This document shows positions 25,001-33,937 of a stretch of 64,000 nt of DNA, in pieces. The DNA lies in NCBI GenBank assembly GCA_965662365.1, contig CBFIHR010000010.1, positions 15,214 to 79,213 of the forward strand, written 5' to 3'. The first letter of the stretch is position 1, and every line of letters starts with the position of its first letter. Under the pieces are notes generated by a model. That model saw nothing but the letters and a program-made list of their open reading frames with translations, was not told the DNA's origin and made no database searches. Made by a program: the position numbers and the translations under genes. The DNA comes from CAWVWD01 sp965662365 (lineage in GTDB: Bacteria > Bacteroidota > Bacteroidia > Chitinophagales > Saprospiraceae).

Positions 25001-28000
25001 GGTCGTTTTGAATCATTGCCACCGAATAATGAATATTGCCACGATACGATTCTTTAATGGGCAAATCAATCGACTGTTTGCCTTTGACGTTGAGCCATTT
25101 GGATTCTAAGATTTTTCCATCTTGCTCCACTTCATATAATACGTGTGATTTTTTGTAACCGGAACCGATTTGAATATTTACCGTTTCGCCTGGTTCTGCA
25201 CTTGATTTATCAGCCGTCAACCAAAATGCTTCATTCGTAGGAACGGTTTTTTCGCTTGGTGCGAATACCGTAAATTCTTTAATTTGCTCAATCGGATTAC
25301 CAAATTTATCCTGCGTTTTCATCGTCAAACGATATCGACCTTGTTCCCAATTTTTGATTTTTTTCAAATCTAATTTTTTAGATTTTTCTGTATTAAATTT
25401 GGTATCGAGAACGGTTTCAATCACTTTCCAATTTTTCGTCAAATCTTCTTCGCCAAAGGCATAATCAAACGATTTTTTAAACTCTAATTCAGTTAAATTC
25501 GTAAACTCTGGCTTTTCCCACAAACGATTTTTAAATACTTTTTCTGGCGTTTTTAATCGTTCGATTTTGATAGTTCCGGTAGCATTTTCGTGCGTTCCGC
25601 TAAGGTTATTTGTAGTGATTACAAATTCCTTAATTTCGGTTTTATTCACATTGTCGCTTACCGCAATATCCGCTTCCAAACCAATGTAGCTGACCTTTAC
25701 AACGGTTTGAGAACTGTGCGTTTCGCCAGTAATGTCGGTCACATCGGCATAAATCGTAAAATTAAAAAACGGCGTTCTGTCTTTCGGAATCGACTTATCG
25801 GCTAAAGCCGTGAAATCAATGGTAAATTCTCCATTTTCATCCGTTTTTGTTTCTCCGTTCGTAATCTCTGTTTGTTGTGTATTGTAAGGATTATAGCCCC
25901 AAGACCACCAACGCCAATATGGAAAATACGCCTGACGAACGACACGATATTTCACATTTGCACCATCGATATCACTACCTGCGTAAGCCTTTGCTTTTCC
26001 TTTCGTCGTCACCTTTTCGTCCAGTTTGAAACTACCTTCAATTGGCTCGAAAGTCACTTCAAATTTCGGTCGTTTATATTCTTCAACTCTCAAAGATTTT
26101 GAAGAAGAATAACCTTTGATTTGTGTTTGAATTTGCATTCGTCCCAAAAGTCCACCTTGCGGTGCATTAAATGAACCGTTGAATGTTCCGAACTCGTTCG
26201 TTGTCATTTCTTTTTTGTCAACTTCTTGATAATTTGCATCATAAAATGTGACTTCAACTTTTTCATTTTTAACAATTTCAGGTACTTTAGAATTTGGTAA
26301 GTTTTTTACCGCCAAACCTTTAAAATAAACGGTTTGACCAGGTCGATAAATCGCTCTATCTAAGAAAATATGTGTTTGAATATTTGCCGAACTATTATTG
26401 TTATAACGATAATTTGAGTAACCATCATCGAAATATAAAATGTCTTTACCTTTTGTAAATTTCACGTTGAAATAGCGATTTGCAGTAACATTAGTTTCGA
26501 TAAATCCACGTTCGTCACTGGTCTGTTTTCCAGCCGATTTATAAATATATCTGCGTTGAATACGATTATACTCTTCCACAAAATATTCCGCTTCGACATC
26601 TTTTTGAGGTTCGCCAGTTGTACGATTTGTCAAGATGAAAACTTGTTTGTCTTTATCGCTTTTACGTTGGGCGAAAGCCAAATTAGATATATTGATTATC
26701 GAATACGCAACGCCATGATTTTCGTAAGAAAAGTTCGTATTGTCAGCAACTAAGACGTAGTAAATTCCATTGTCTAAACCTTTTAGATCAAACTCGATAT
26801 CGTGCGAACGATAATCGTCACTGCCTTTTAATTTCATATAAAAAGCTTGAACGGTTGGCTTTGAATTGATGATTTCAAACCATTCTTTTTGATTTTTTTG
26901 ATTAAGTTCACGCATTTCGTCATGCGTCACTTTCACGACCTTTCCATAAGCATGATCGATATTTTTGTAATTAATCACGCCCAGAATCGGCTTATTTGGA
27001 ATATTGACTTGCTCAAAAGTAAGATTAAGTTCTTTTTTATTTAGTTGATTTAGAATAGCTTGACATTGTGTCGCCCCCAAAGAATTTGGATGCCGTTTGA
27101 TAGCTTCGCTGGCGATCGTGTAAGCCGATTTTAATTCCCATTTGTGTTCGTCGCCTTTACGTCGGTCATAATCTGCCCCTTTTTTTAAATGTAGTTTTGC
27201 TAATCTGTACGAAACTTCACTGGACAAAGGATTATTCAAATAGCGTTTTTCCATATTGACCAAAGCCGCTTCATATAAATTATCCTTATCGGCACCATTA
27301 TAATTATTATAAATAAAATCCAATCGTTTCAAATCTACATCAATCAAAGCTGATTTGTCCGTATCGTTTATGTGAAAATTGAGTACATCTTGATATAAAT
27401 GTAAAGTTTTCAACTTCAAAGAAGCGGTATCTTTTGAGGTGATTCGCAAATCTGTAAAAATTCCAGCACGAGTGAAATATTCCGATTTATCGACATAAAA
27501 CTGATAAGCTGGTTTTGTCAAATAGGTTCGTTCATTAGAAAAATAAGCCAACGCACGATGAGCCAAAAGCTCGTACATCGTATTGCGATAAGCACGACCG
27601 TCAGCGTCATAATTCGTGATTATTTCTTTGAAATCCTTTAAATCAATCTTTTGAAGTTCTTTGTCTCTTTCAATCGATAATTCGTATAGTTCGATTGCTT
27701 TTCGCACAAAATCTGCCTCCGACCAAGTTTGAATATCGGTTTTATCAAAGTTAACGGTTTCCGAGCGGTTGCGATATTTTCTCCCGAGTACTCGGGATTG
27801 ATTTTGAAAATAACTGGTGTAAGCTTCTGCTAACATAGATTGTAACAAAGGCTTGATCGGAAATTCAGCGTTGTCCACCTGTAGCGACATACGGTTGATG
27901 GCTTTTACTAAACCATCTTCTTCGAGGATTGCATTGTAGCGATTTTGGTAAATTAAGGCTTTTACGGTTTGCGTTGCGTTTTTTTCTTTTGTTGCTTTGT

Positions 28001-28277
28001 CGTAGATTTTATCCACGATTTCGAGGGCAGATTTCGGTTGTCCGAGTCGGTCGATTGAATCAACTTTTGCCCAGAGTTCGTCATAATTATCATTCATAAG
28101 TTGTCGTAAGAATTTTTCCTTTTTGGCTTTCGTCTGCCCTGCTGTGTCCCGACTACTCGGTGAAATCTCGGCGGTCAATTTAGACTGTCTGATATTATAA
28201 CTGCTGAGCGTGAATGAAAATGCAATGACAGCAATCGCCATCAATGCAATCGTTAAAATATTTCGTTTGTTCGTCAT
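22011..28277 (-). CDS. Alpha-2-macroglobulin family protein, Bacteroidota type, with thioester motif
   Basis: 2088 residues. An N-terminal hydrophobic anchor (about 7-28) precedes a helical region of about 400 residues. Macroglobulin domains follow; RAIYRPGQTVYFKGLAV is the MG2 signature, and ALTRWKFLGFAHTT marks the A2M domain. The thioester motif CxEQ is present: CTEQ with Cys1538 (codon 23664-23666) in PYECTEQVFSRYYA, then an alpha-toroid thioester domain (GGFPWFPGGRDSWYITQYI). These proteins trap proteases that attack the periplasm. The likely bait region, about 1170-1290, is low complexity with SAPRPKSSRN. The usual partner gene for penicillin-binding protein 1C is not adjacent. Two short palindromes of a dispersed family lie in the coding region near its 5' end. 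Confidence 0.93.
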   Translation of the reverse strand: MTNKRNILTIALMAIAVIAFSFTLSSYNIRQSKLTAEISPSSRDTAGQTKAKKEKFLRQLMNDNYDELWAKVDSIDRLGQPKSALEIVDKIYDKATKEKNATQTVKALIYQNRYNAILEEDGLVKAINRMSLQVDNAEFPIKPLLQSMLAEAYTSYFQNQSRVLGRKYRNRSETVNFDKTDIQTWSEADFVRKAIELYELSIERDKELQKIDLKDFKEIITNYDADGRAYRNTMYELLAHRALAYFSNERTYLTKPAYQFYVDKSEYFTRAGIFTDLRITSKDTASLKLKTLHLYQDVLNFHINDTDKSALIDVDLKRLDFIYNNYNGADKDNLYEAALVNMEKRYLNNPLSSEVSYRLAKLHLKKGADYDRRKGDEHKWELKSAYTIASEAIKRHPNSLGATQCQAILNQLNKKELNLTFEQVNIPNKPILGVINYKNIDHAYGKVVKVTHDEMRELNQKNQKEWFEIINSKPTVQAFYMKLKGSDDYRSHDIEFDLKGLDNGIYYVLVADNTNFSYENHGVAYSIINISNLAFAQRKSDKDKQVFILTNRTTGEPQKDVEAEYFVEEYNRIQRRYIYKSAGKQTSDERGFIETNVTANRYFNVKFTKGKDILYFDDGYSNYRYNNNSSANIQTHIFLDRAIYRPGQTVYFKGLAVKNLPNSKVPEIVKNEKVEVTFYDANYQEVDKKEMTTNEFGTFNGSFNAPQGGLLGRMQIQTQIKGYSSSKSLRVEEYKRPKFEVTFEPIEGSFKLDEKVTTKGKAKAYAGSDIDGANVKYRVVRQAYFPYWRWWSWGYNPYNTQQTEITNGETKTDENGEFTIDFTALADKSIPKDRTPFFNFTIYADVTDITGETHSSQTVVKVSYIGLEADIAVSDNVNKTEIKEFVITTNNLSGTHENATGTIKIERLKTPEKVFKNRLWEKPEFTNLTELEFKKSFDYAFGEEDLTKNWKVIETVLDTKFNTEKSKKLDLKKIKNWEQGRYRLTMKTQDKFGNPIEQIKEFTVFAPSEKTVPTNEAFWLTADKSSAEPGETVNIQIGSGYKKSHVLYEVEQDGKILESKWLNVKGKQSIDLPIKESYRGNIHYSVAMIQNDRFHGESKTVYVPWSNKDLKIEYMTFRDKMQPGSDEEWQIKISGAKGDKVAAEMVATMYDASLDAFAANNWSASFFGSSYQQRALAQGQGFSSVGSSLLQNNWQPDYTYAKYRNYPALNWFGFSFYEYSYMYTGSSEMMDDGILYDPVFEEIAVGSPAPTSAPRPKSSRNRKEKESAPKEEVIVVYNPDSFSEEVIVIEEDKVEKTDFSEVQIRTNLNETVFFYPDLVTDEEGNIIIKFKMNEALTRWKFLGFAHTTDLQQAFTQKEVVTQKDLMVMPNPPRFFRENDKIEFTAKVSNLSDKDLKGRAKLLLFDAITMQPIDAKLSNNIPEVDFAAKQGQSDAVSWSLNIPDFGVNAVTYRVVAKAGNFSDGEEATLPVLTNRKLMVETMPLPVRGGMTKEFTFKAMDKANRSTTLKNHEMTLEFTSNPAWYAVQSLPYLMEYPYECTEQVFSRYYANTLATSVANSSPQVKKVFDSWKNITPQALESNLSKNQELKYALLEETPWVLAAQSEAQQKKNIGLLFDLNRMSNELESALRKMEKRQSRSGGFPWFPGGRDSWYITQYIIEGMGHLNYLGAIGEKSGLSKKQSAGSMIEKAVEYCDNELLRHYNELVERSEKYKFDLKDDHLDYMAIHYLYARSFYLDIPIPKNVQVAFDYYVDQSEKYWLNKGMYSEGMIALALQRLDKPAQPALIVKSLKERSLNNEEMGMYWKYPTGYFWYQAPVETHSLMIEVFDEVAKDAQAVDDLKTWLLKNRQTTHWKTTKATASAVYAMLLRGDNWLEESQEVEIYFGNKKFDQSKIQKETGTGYFKHKFGKENITSDMAKVKVVNPNNNPAWGAMYWQYFEDFDKIESFEETPLKLKKQLFKEVMTDKGPVIEPITEGENLKTGDKVVVRIELRVDRAMEYVHMKDSRASGFEPTNVMSQYKWQGGLGYYESTRDASTDFFIGYLPKGTYVFEYPLRANLKGDFSNGVTTIQCMYAPEFTSHSEGVRVTIE

Positions 28278-29013
28278 AGTTTTTTAGTTTAAAAAATTTT
28301 GGTAGTTTTTGTGGCTTAAGTCGTTTCGGTAGTTATTTTGAATTATAAAAACTACTTAAAGTCGCCTAACTACTAAACTATCAATATATGTTAATTAATT
28401 CGTGTTGTCAATAGCTATATGAGTGTAGTATGATTTTATATTCATTTGAGTCGGAATAAGTTTTTTTGAAAAGGCTTAATCAGGTAAAAACGATGTAAAT
28501 ATGCTTCGAATTATATCAATAAGTGAGATGTATCAAGTCACAAAATTGATGTATTAGACTTTTGTTATAACTTTTCTTTAACGGAAAAGCTGTTTTTTTT
28601 TGAAAAAAGTCATTTTTTTTTAAAAAAAATAAGGCTTATAAAAATTTAACATTTAATATATCCATTTTGTATAAATATTCATCTTTAGGATTTGCTTATA
28701 TTAAAATTAAATTTTGTTTTTAGGTTTTTTGTTAAAATATAAAATTTATTGTTAGTTTTGTGTTAAGTGTTTACAAAATAAAATTTTATTGAAAAATTGA
28801 TTTCGGAAAAAAGAAGGATTATTTCTTAAAATTATTAATTGTTGATAATCAGTTTTTAATAAATTAAAAGTAATTATATATAAGTGCTTTTAATTTATCT
28901 TAGTGTATAAGTTACGCTATGATTACTTGCCCGAAAATTAACATAAATTTAAAAATAGGCTTTAAATTTACGGTTGAAGCAATTTTATTATTATTAACTA
29001 AAAGCAATATTGC
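28278..29013. other. 736-base gene-free spacer between divergent A2M and susC-like genes
   Basis: Near 28290-28385 there are repeated tagttt/aactac segments in both orientations (ggtagtttttgtgg, later aaaactactt and aactactaaacta), an imperfect palindrome beside the macroglobulin start. From 28560 to 29010 the sequence is extremely AT-rich with T and A runs. It must hold the macroglobulin promoter on the minus strand and the promoter for the SusC-like gene. No gene is visible. Confidence 0.6.
28728..28760 (+). promoter_or_regulatory. Likely promoter of the susC/susD-like operon
   Basis: TTTG at 28728-28731, a 21-base spacer and TAGTTTTG at 28753-28760 fit TTTG-N21-TAnnTTTG exactly. The leader would be about 245 bases. 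The region is AT-rich, so chance matches are possible. Confidence 0.5.
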
Positions 29014-32000
29014 ATGAAAAAATTCTCACTAATTGTTGCAATGTTACTGTTCACCGTGTCGGCTACGTTCGCACAACGCACAGTAACGGGTACGATAACA
29101 GATGAGTCCGGCGAGGCACTCATCAGCGTAAATGTTGTCGTAAAAGGTTCAACTACAGGTACAGTTACGGACCTTGATGGTAAGTACAGTATTTCTGTAC
29201 CAGACGGTTCAAATATCTTAGTGTTCAGTTACACAGGATTTAACACAGAAGAAGTAGAGTTAGGTGCTTCTAATGTTGTTGATGTAGTAATGACAGAAGG
29301 TATTTTATTAAATGATGTTGTTGTTACAGCATTAGGTTTGAAGGCAGACCCTGATAAACAAGGTACATCTTCTTCTCAAGTAGGAGGTAAGAAGATTGTT
29401 AATTCAGGTGAAACAGGTGTTATTCAAGGTCTTTCTGGAAAGGCTTCAGGTGTAGCGATTACTCGTAACACAGGTGATCCAGGGGCAGGAGCTTACATTC
29501 AGATTCGTGGACAAAGTACGATTACTGGTGACTTACAGCCTTTAATCGTAGTTGACGGTATGCCAGTTTATAACTCTTCTATTAATACGGAAGCAAATAC
29601 AGGAGGAGTTGTAGAGCAGTCACGTTTAAATGATATTAATCCTGATGATATCGAAAGTGTACAAGTATTGAAAGGTGCAGCTGCGGCAGCACAATGGGGT
29701 ACTCGTGCAGCTAATGGTGTTATCATTATCACTACTAAACGTGGAAGAATGGATAACAAATCATTCAATGTAAACTTCCGTTCTACTGTATCAGTCGATC
29801 AGGTGAACATTACACATGATTTACAGGATGTTTATGGACAAGGTTTTGGCGGAAGCTGGGGACCTAATAGTGCGTTGACTTGGGGTGATAGAATCAGTTC
29901 ACGTGCAGGCGGTAGTGATGTAGTTGATGAGACTGGTGAGTACTTCGAGGCAACAGATGGATCTATTTATTATCCGATTACAGAGAAGCGTTCTCAAGAT
30001 ACTTACTTACAAGAAAATTTAGATCAAGTTTTCAGAAATGGTTTCTTTACAGATAACTCTTTGAGTATCAGTGGTGGTGATGAGAATGGATCTTTCTTTG
30101 CAAGTTTCGCAAACTTGAATCAGCAAGGTATTATGCGTGGAAACTCGGACTATAATCGTACGAACTTCCGTATTAATGCAGACCGTAGATTGGGTGATAA
30201 ATTAAAGTTGAGTGTAAACTCAGCTTATATTAAGACAAACTCTAATCGTGTTCAGCAAGGTTCTAACCTTAATGGACTTTATTTAGGTATGTTACGTACC
30301 TCTCCGGATTTTAGCAACACAGATCATACAGGAGCACATGTTTCTGCATCGGGTGTTCGTACAGAGAGAGCACACCGTGCTTACCGTGATTATTTAGGAA
30401 ATCGTATTGTAGGAGGTTTGCCTATCGGACCGGTTTATAACAATCCGGGTTGGACGATTTACGAACAAGAAAATACTTCTGAGGTAGATAGAATTGTAGT
30501 AGGAACGGAGTTAAGCTATGATCCTACAAATTGGTTAAATATTACGGGACGTGTCGGTGTGGATAACTATACTGATGACCGTTTTACGCTTTATCCTGTT
30601 GGTTCTGCAGCTGGTCTTGTTGGTTTGGAAAAGAATACAATCCAGGAAACTCAATCGAATGCAGATGTGTTTGCTCGTGCGTCGAAATCATTTAGCAAAA
30701 ACTTCTCAATCAACGGATTGGTTGGTTTCAACTTCAATGAGCGTCGTTATGACAGACTTGGTGGTTCTATCAATTCATTCATTTTACCTTACGCACCTGC
30801 TAACTTAGATAATGCTACGCCTGCGTCAAGTACAACATCTGATTTTTCTTCTACTATCAGAACGGCAGCAGCATATTTCACAGCAAGTGCTGATTTGTAT
30901 GATCAGTTATTTTTAACAGTAACAGGTCGTCAAGAAGCAGCTTCTACTTTCGGAGCGGCAGCACAAAGTTCTTTCTTCTATCCATCTGCATCTGCAGCAT
31001 GGCAGTTTACAAAATTAGGCGCATTGTCTAATAATTCTGTATTAAACTTTGGTAAGTTACGTATGGGTTATGGTGTAGTAGGTATTCAGCCTCCTGTTTA
31101 TGCTTCTTCTACGTTATATACTTCTTCAAGTTTGGTATCTGGTTGGGGACCTACACTTAATGCTGGTGATTATGGCCAGGGTTCTTACACACCGAGCAAT
31201 CGTTTAGGTAATATTAACTTAAGACCAGAACGTAAGACAGAGTTTGAGATTGGAACAGATTTACGTTTCTTCCAAGACAGAACAAGCCTTAGCTTTACTT
31301 ATTACCAAAATAGAACGACTGATGCGATTTTTGCAGTTGATGTGCCTATTTCTACAGGTTTCTATGACAAGTTAGATAATGCTGCGACTATTGAAAATAA
31401 AGGTTACGAGTTAGATATCAATACATTAGTTTACAAACAAGGAGATTTTTCTTTTGATTTAGGTCTTAATTGGTTTAGAAATGTAAATACTGTAACAGAT
31501 TTGAACGGGGTAGAATCTATCTTCTTGAATGGATTTACAGGTTCTTCTTCTCGTGCAGTAGAAGGTCACCCTATGGGTGCACTTTGGGCAGGATCATTCC
31601 AGAGAGATGACAATGGTAACTATATTTTAAATGATGCAGGTTTCCCTGTTGTTGCTCCTTCAGAAGGTGTTGTAGGTGACCCTAATCCAGATTGGAGAGG
31701 TGGTTTAAGTGCAACAGCTCGTTGGAGAGGTTTTGGTTTCAATATCTTATTTGAAACTTCACAGGGTAATGATATGTGGTTTGGTACAGAGGGGGTACTT
31801 CGTTACTTCGGTACTTCTGCTGCAACTGCTCATGACTTAGTTACATTTACACCAGAACAAGCAGATGCTACTATTCTTTCTAATGGTGCTACTATTTCAG
31901 GTTATTATGCTCCTAACGATGATGGTAATTATACAGTTAGAGGTGCTTATGAAGACTTTGGTGGCGGAGACGTTTTCTTAGATCAATCATGGTATCTTGC

Positions 32001-32292
32001 TAACGGTGGTGGATTCGGTCCTGTTGGAGAGCAGTTTGTTAAAGATGCATCATGGACTCGTATCCGTGAAATGGCACTTTCATACCGTTTAGATTCTAAA
32101 GGATTCCGTGAAGCAACTAAGTTGAGCAGTATTGATTTCTCTTTAACAGGTAGAAATTTGGTGATTTGGACACAAGCAGAAGGTGTTGACCCAGATACTA
32201 ACTTGACAGGTGCATCTAATGGTCGTGGTTTGGATTACTTTACAAATCCAGGAACTCGTTCATTTTTGTTCACAATAAAAGTTGCTTACTAA
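29014..32292 (+). CDS. SusC/RagA-family TonB-dependent outer-membrane transporter
   Basis: 1092 residues. Signal peptide MKKFSLIVAMLLFTVSATFAQ is followed by a carboxypeptidase-regulatory-like domain (22-105, RTVTGTITDESGEALISVNV...GTVTDLDGKYSISV). The plug domain spans about 115-235 and includes GVAITRNTGDPG, IRGQSTITG and the SusC signature VLKGAAAAAQWGTRAANGVIIITTK. A 22-strand barrel with repeated aromatic strand ends follows to the C-terminal FTIKVAY. SusC proteins pair with SusD lipoproteins to import oligosaccharides or peptides with TonB energy. The SusD partner starts 90 bases downstream. No hydrolase, sigma or anti-sigma gene is attached, so the substrate is unknown. Confidence 0.96.
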   Translation: MKKFSLIVAMLLFTVSATFAQRTVTGTITDESGEALISVNVVVKGSTTGTVTDLDGKYSISVPDGSNILVFSYTGFNTEEVELGASNVVDVVMTEGILLNDVVVTALGLKADPDKQGTSSSQVGGKKIVNSGETGVIQGLSGKASGVAITRNTGDPGAGAYIQIRGQSTITGDLQPLIVVDGMPVYNSSINTEANTGGVVEQSRLNDINPDDIESVQVLKGAAAAAQWGTRAANGVIIITTKRGRMDNKSFNVNFRSTVSVDQVNITHDLQDVYGQGFGGSWGPNSALTWGDRISSRAGGSDVVDETGEYFEATDGSIYYPITEKRSQDTYLQENLDQVFRNGFFTDNSLSISGGDENGSFFASFANLNQQGIMRGNSDYNRTNFRINADRRLGDKLKLSVNSAYIKTNSNRVQQGSNLNGLYLGMLRTSPDFSNTDHTGAHVSASGVRTERAHRAYRDYLGNRIVGGLPIGPVYNNPGWTIYEQENTSEVDRIVVGTELSYDPTNWLNITGRVGVDNYTDDRFTLYPVGSAAGLVGLEKNTIQETQSNADVFARASKSFSKNFSINGLVGFNFNERRYDRLGGSINSFILPYAPANLDNATPASSTTSDFSSTIRTAAAYFTASADLYDQLFLTVTGRQEAASTFGAAAQSSFFYPSASAAWQFTKLGALSNNSVLNFGKLRMGYGVVGIQPPVYASSTLYTSSSLVSGWGPTLNAGDYGQGSYTPSNRLGNINLRPERKTEFEIGTDLRFFQDRTSLSFTYYQNRTTDAIFAVDVPISTGFYDKLDNAATIENKGYELDINTLVYKQGDFSFDLGLNWFRNVNTVTDLNGVESIFLNGFTGSSSRAVEGHPMGALWAGSFQRDDNGNYILNDAGFPVVAPSEGVVGDPNPDWRGGLSATARWRGFGFNILFETSQGNDMWFGTEGVLRYFGTSAATAHDLVTFTPEQADATILSNGATISGYYAPNDDGNYTVRGAYEDFGGGDVFLDQSWYLANGGGFGPVGEQFVKDASWTRIREMALSYRLDSKGFREATKLSSIDFSLTGRNLVIWTQAEGVDPDTNLTGASNGRGLDYFTNPGTRSFLFTIKVAY

Positions 32293-32381
32293 TTAATTCA
32301 GTTTTGGTATTGTAGAAAGTATAGATTGACGTATCACATACTTTCTCACTCTTTAACTAACATTAAAAAAGAAAAATACGA

Positions 32382-33749
32382 ATGAGAAATATATTAAAAT
32401 ATGCAATGCTCCTTGCCCTGTCAATGAGTATTGTTTCGTGTGAATCGTTAGTAGAAGGTTTTGATGAAAACCCTAACGATCCAACAGATGCTCCTGCCAT
32501 AACGATGTTTGGAGGCTTAGAAGCTGCAAATGTTTTTGTACATGAAGGATCTTACGCACGTACAGCAGGAATGTGGTCAGGAGCTTTTACAGGTTCTGAT
32601 CGTCAGTACATTGCTACTTATGAATATAATGCAGTAGCAAGTGACTTCGATTATGGCTGGAGAGATATCTACGCTAATGGTTTGTATGTATCCCGTCAGT
32701 TACAAGAAAAAGCAGCTGCTTTGAATAATGGACCTTTAGAGTCAGCAGCTTTAATTATTGAAGCACACATGATCGGGACAGCAGCAGATCTTTTTGGTGA
32801 TGTACCTTACAGTCAAGCTGCACAACCTGATGTTTATGCTAATCCTACATATGATTCACAAGCAGATGTTTATACGGCTGTTCAGGCAACTTTAGACAAA
32901 GCTATTACGACTGCAAGTGAAGATGGTGATTTTGCTTATGTAACAAGATTAGGTTCTTGGAAAGAAGTTGCGTACACTTTAAAAGCTCGTAATTACCTTC
33001 ACACTGGTCAGTATGCTGACGCAATCGCAGCGGCTCAAAACGGAGTATCATCTTCGGATAATGACTGGGTAGCTACACACAACGATATTCCTACAAGTTA
33101 TAATATATATTATAGCTTCATGGATTTCGAAAGAGGAGGTTATATGACTGCTGATGGTGCTTATGCATTCTCTTTATTAAATCCTAATGATGGAAACTAC
33201 CGTGGTAATGCAAAAACAGATGAGTCTGAGCGTGTTAGCCACTATTATTTGTTCGATGATGGTGACACTTACGGTACTGTAGATCCAAACTGGAAAGACG
33301 GTATGTTTACACCTTCTTCAGAATTTCCATTAGTTACTTATGTTGAGAATGAATTAATCTTGGCAGAGTGTTATGCAAGAACAGGAAACAGTGCAATGGC
33401 TTTAGATCATTTGAATAATGCTCGTGCTGCTCACGCTGCAAAGTATGGAACTGCATACGACGACTATGTTACTGCTGATTTTGATGCAGGAGGTATGGCA
33501 AATATCGCAGGTCAAACAGCTGATGAGTCTTTATTGATGGAAATCATGGAAGAAAAGTATCTTTCAATGTATGGTCAAATCGAAATCTTTACAGATTTGA
33601 GAAGAACAGACAATATGTTAGGTATTCCTGCAAATACAGGTACAAACATTCCTGAGCGTTTCCTTTATACACAAGATGAGATAAACTCAAATTCAAATGT
33701 TCCTTCTCCGATACCAGGATTATTCGATCCAACTCCGATTAATCAATAG
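32382..33749 (+). CDS. SusD/RagB-family nutrient-binding lipoprotein (SusD-like_2 type)
   Basis: 455 residues. Lipobox SIVSC at about 17-21 follows a hydrophobic signal, so it is a surface-exposed outer-membrane lipoprotein. The start FDENPNDPTDAP and the block AALIIEAHMIGTAADLFGDVPYSQAAQPD are diagnostic of the SusD-like_2 subgroup. TPR-like helices follow, with EILAECYARTGN-type segment LILAECYARTGNSAMALDHLNNARAAH, and near the C-terminus LLMEIMEEKYLSMYGQIEIFTDLRRT. It caps the SusC barrel and captures the ligand. The operon ends in a strong terminator. This subgroup is often linked to peptide or other non-glycan substrates, which is only a hint. Confidence 0.95.
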   Translation: MRNILKYAMLLALSMSIVSCESLVEGFDENPNDPTDAPAITMFGGLEAANVFVHEGSYARTAGMWSGAFTGSDRQYIATYEYNAVASDFDYGWRDIYANGLYVSRQLQEKAAALNNGPLESAALIIEAHMIGTAADLFGDVPYSQAAQPDVYANPTYDSQADVYTAVQATLDKAITTASEDGDFAYVTRLGSWKEVAYTLKARNYLHTGQYADAIAAAQNGVSSSDNDWVATHNDIPTSYNIYYSFMDFERGGYMTADGAYAFSLLNPNDGNYRGNAKTDESERVSHYYLFDDGDTYGTVDPNWKDGMFTPSSEFPLVTYVENELILAECYARTGNSAMALDHLNNARAAHAAKYGTAYDDYVTADFDAGGMANIAGQTADESLLMEIMEEKYLSMYGQIEIFTDLRRTDNMLGIPANTGTNIPERFLYTQDEINSNSNVPSPIPGLFDPTPINQ

Positions 33750-33776
33750 TATTGTTTGTTAGGATCTATTAATAAT

Positions 33777-33813
33777 AAGCACAAAAAGTTGTATAACTTT
33801 TTGTGCTTTTTTA
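33777..33813 (+). terminator. Terminator of the susC/susD-like operon
   Basis: aagcacaaaaagtt pairs perfectly with aactttttgtgctt around a 4-base loop and is followed by six T. Confidence 0.92.
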
Positions 33814-33863
33814 TTTACCCAGTCTTTCGATTTTTTAATTAAAATGTAAATTTAATGCTTAAT

Positions 33864-33904
33864 TAAAAAACGCTTATCTAATTTGATTTAGATAAGCGTT
33901 TTTA
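33864..33904 (-). terminator. Terminator for the LysM glucosaminidase gene
   Basis: aaaaacgcttatctaa pairs with ttagataagcgttttt around a 4- to 6-base loop, 34 bases past the minus-strand stop at 33938. A and T runs flank both sides. Confidence 0.88.
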
Positions 33905-33937
33905 GTTCGTTTTAGCTTGTTCTTGGCTATTGCTTTA

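Noticed and set aside
28560..29010. AT-rich spacer before the SusC-like gene as an alternative origin
   Set aside because: It is AT-rich but lacks any cluster of TTATNCACA boxes.
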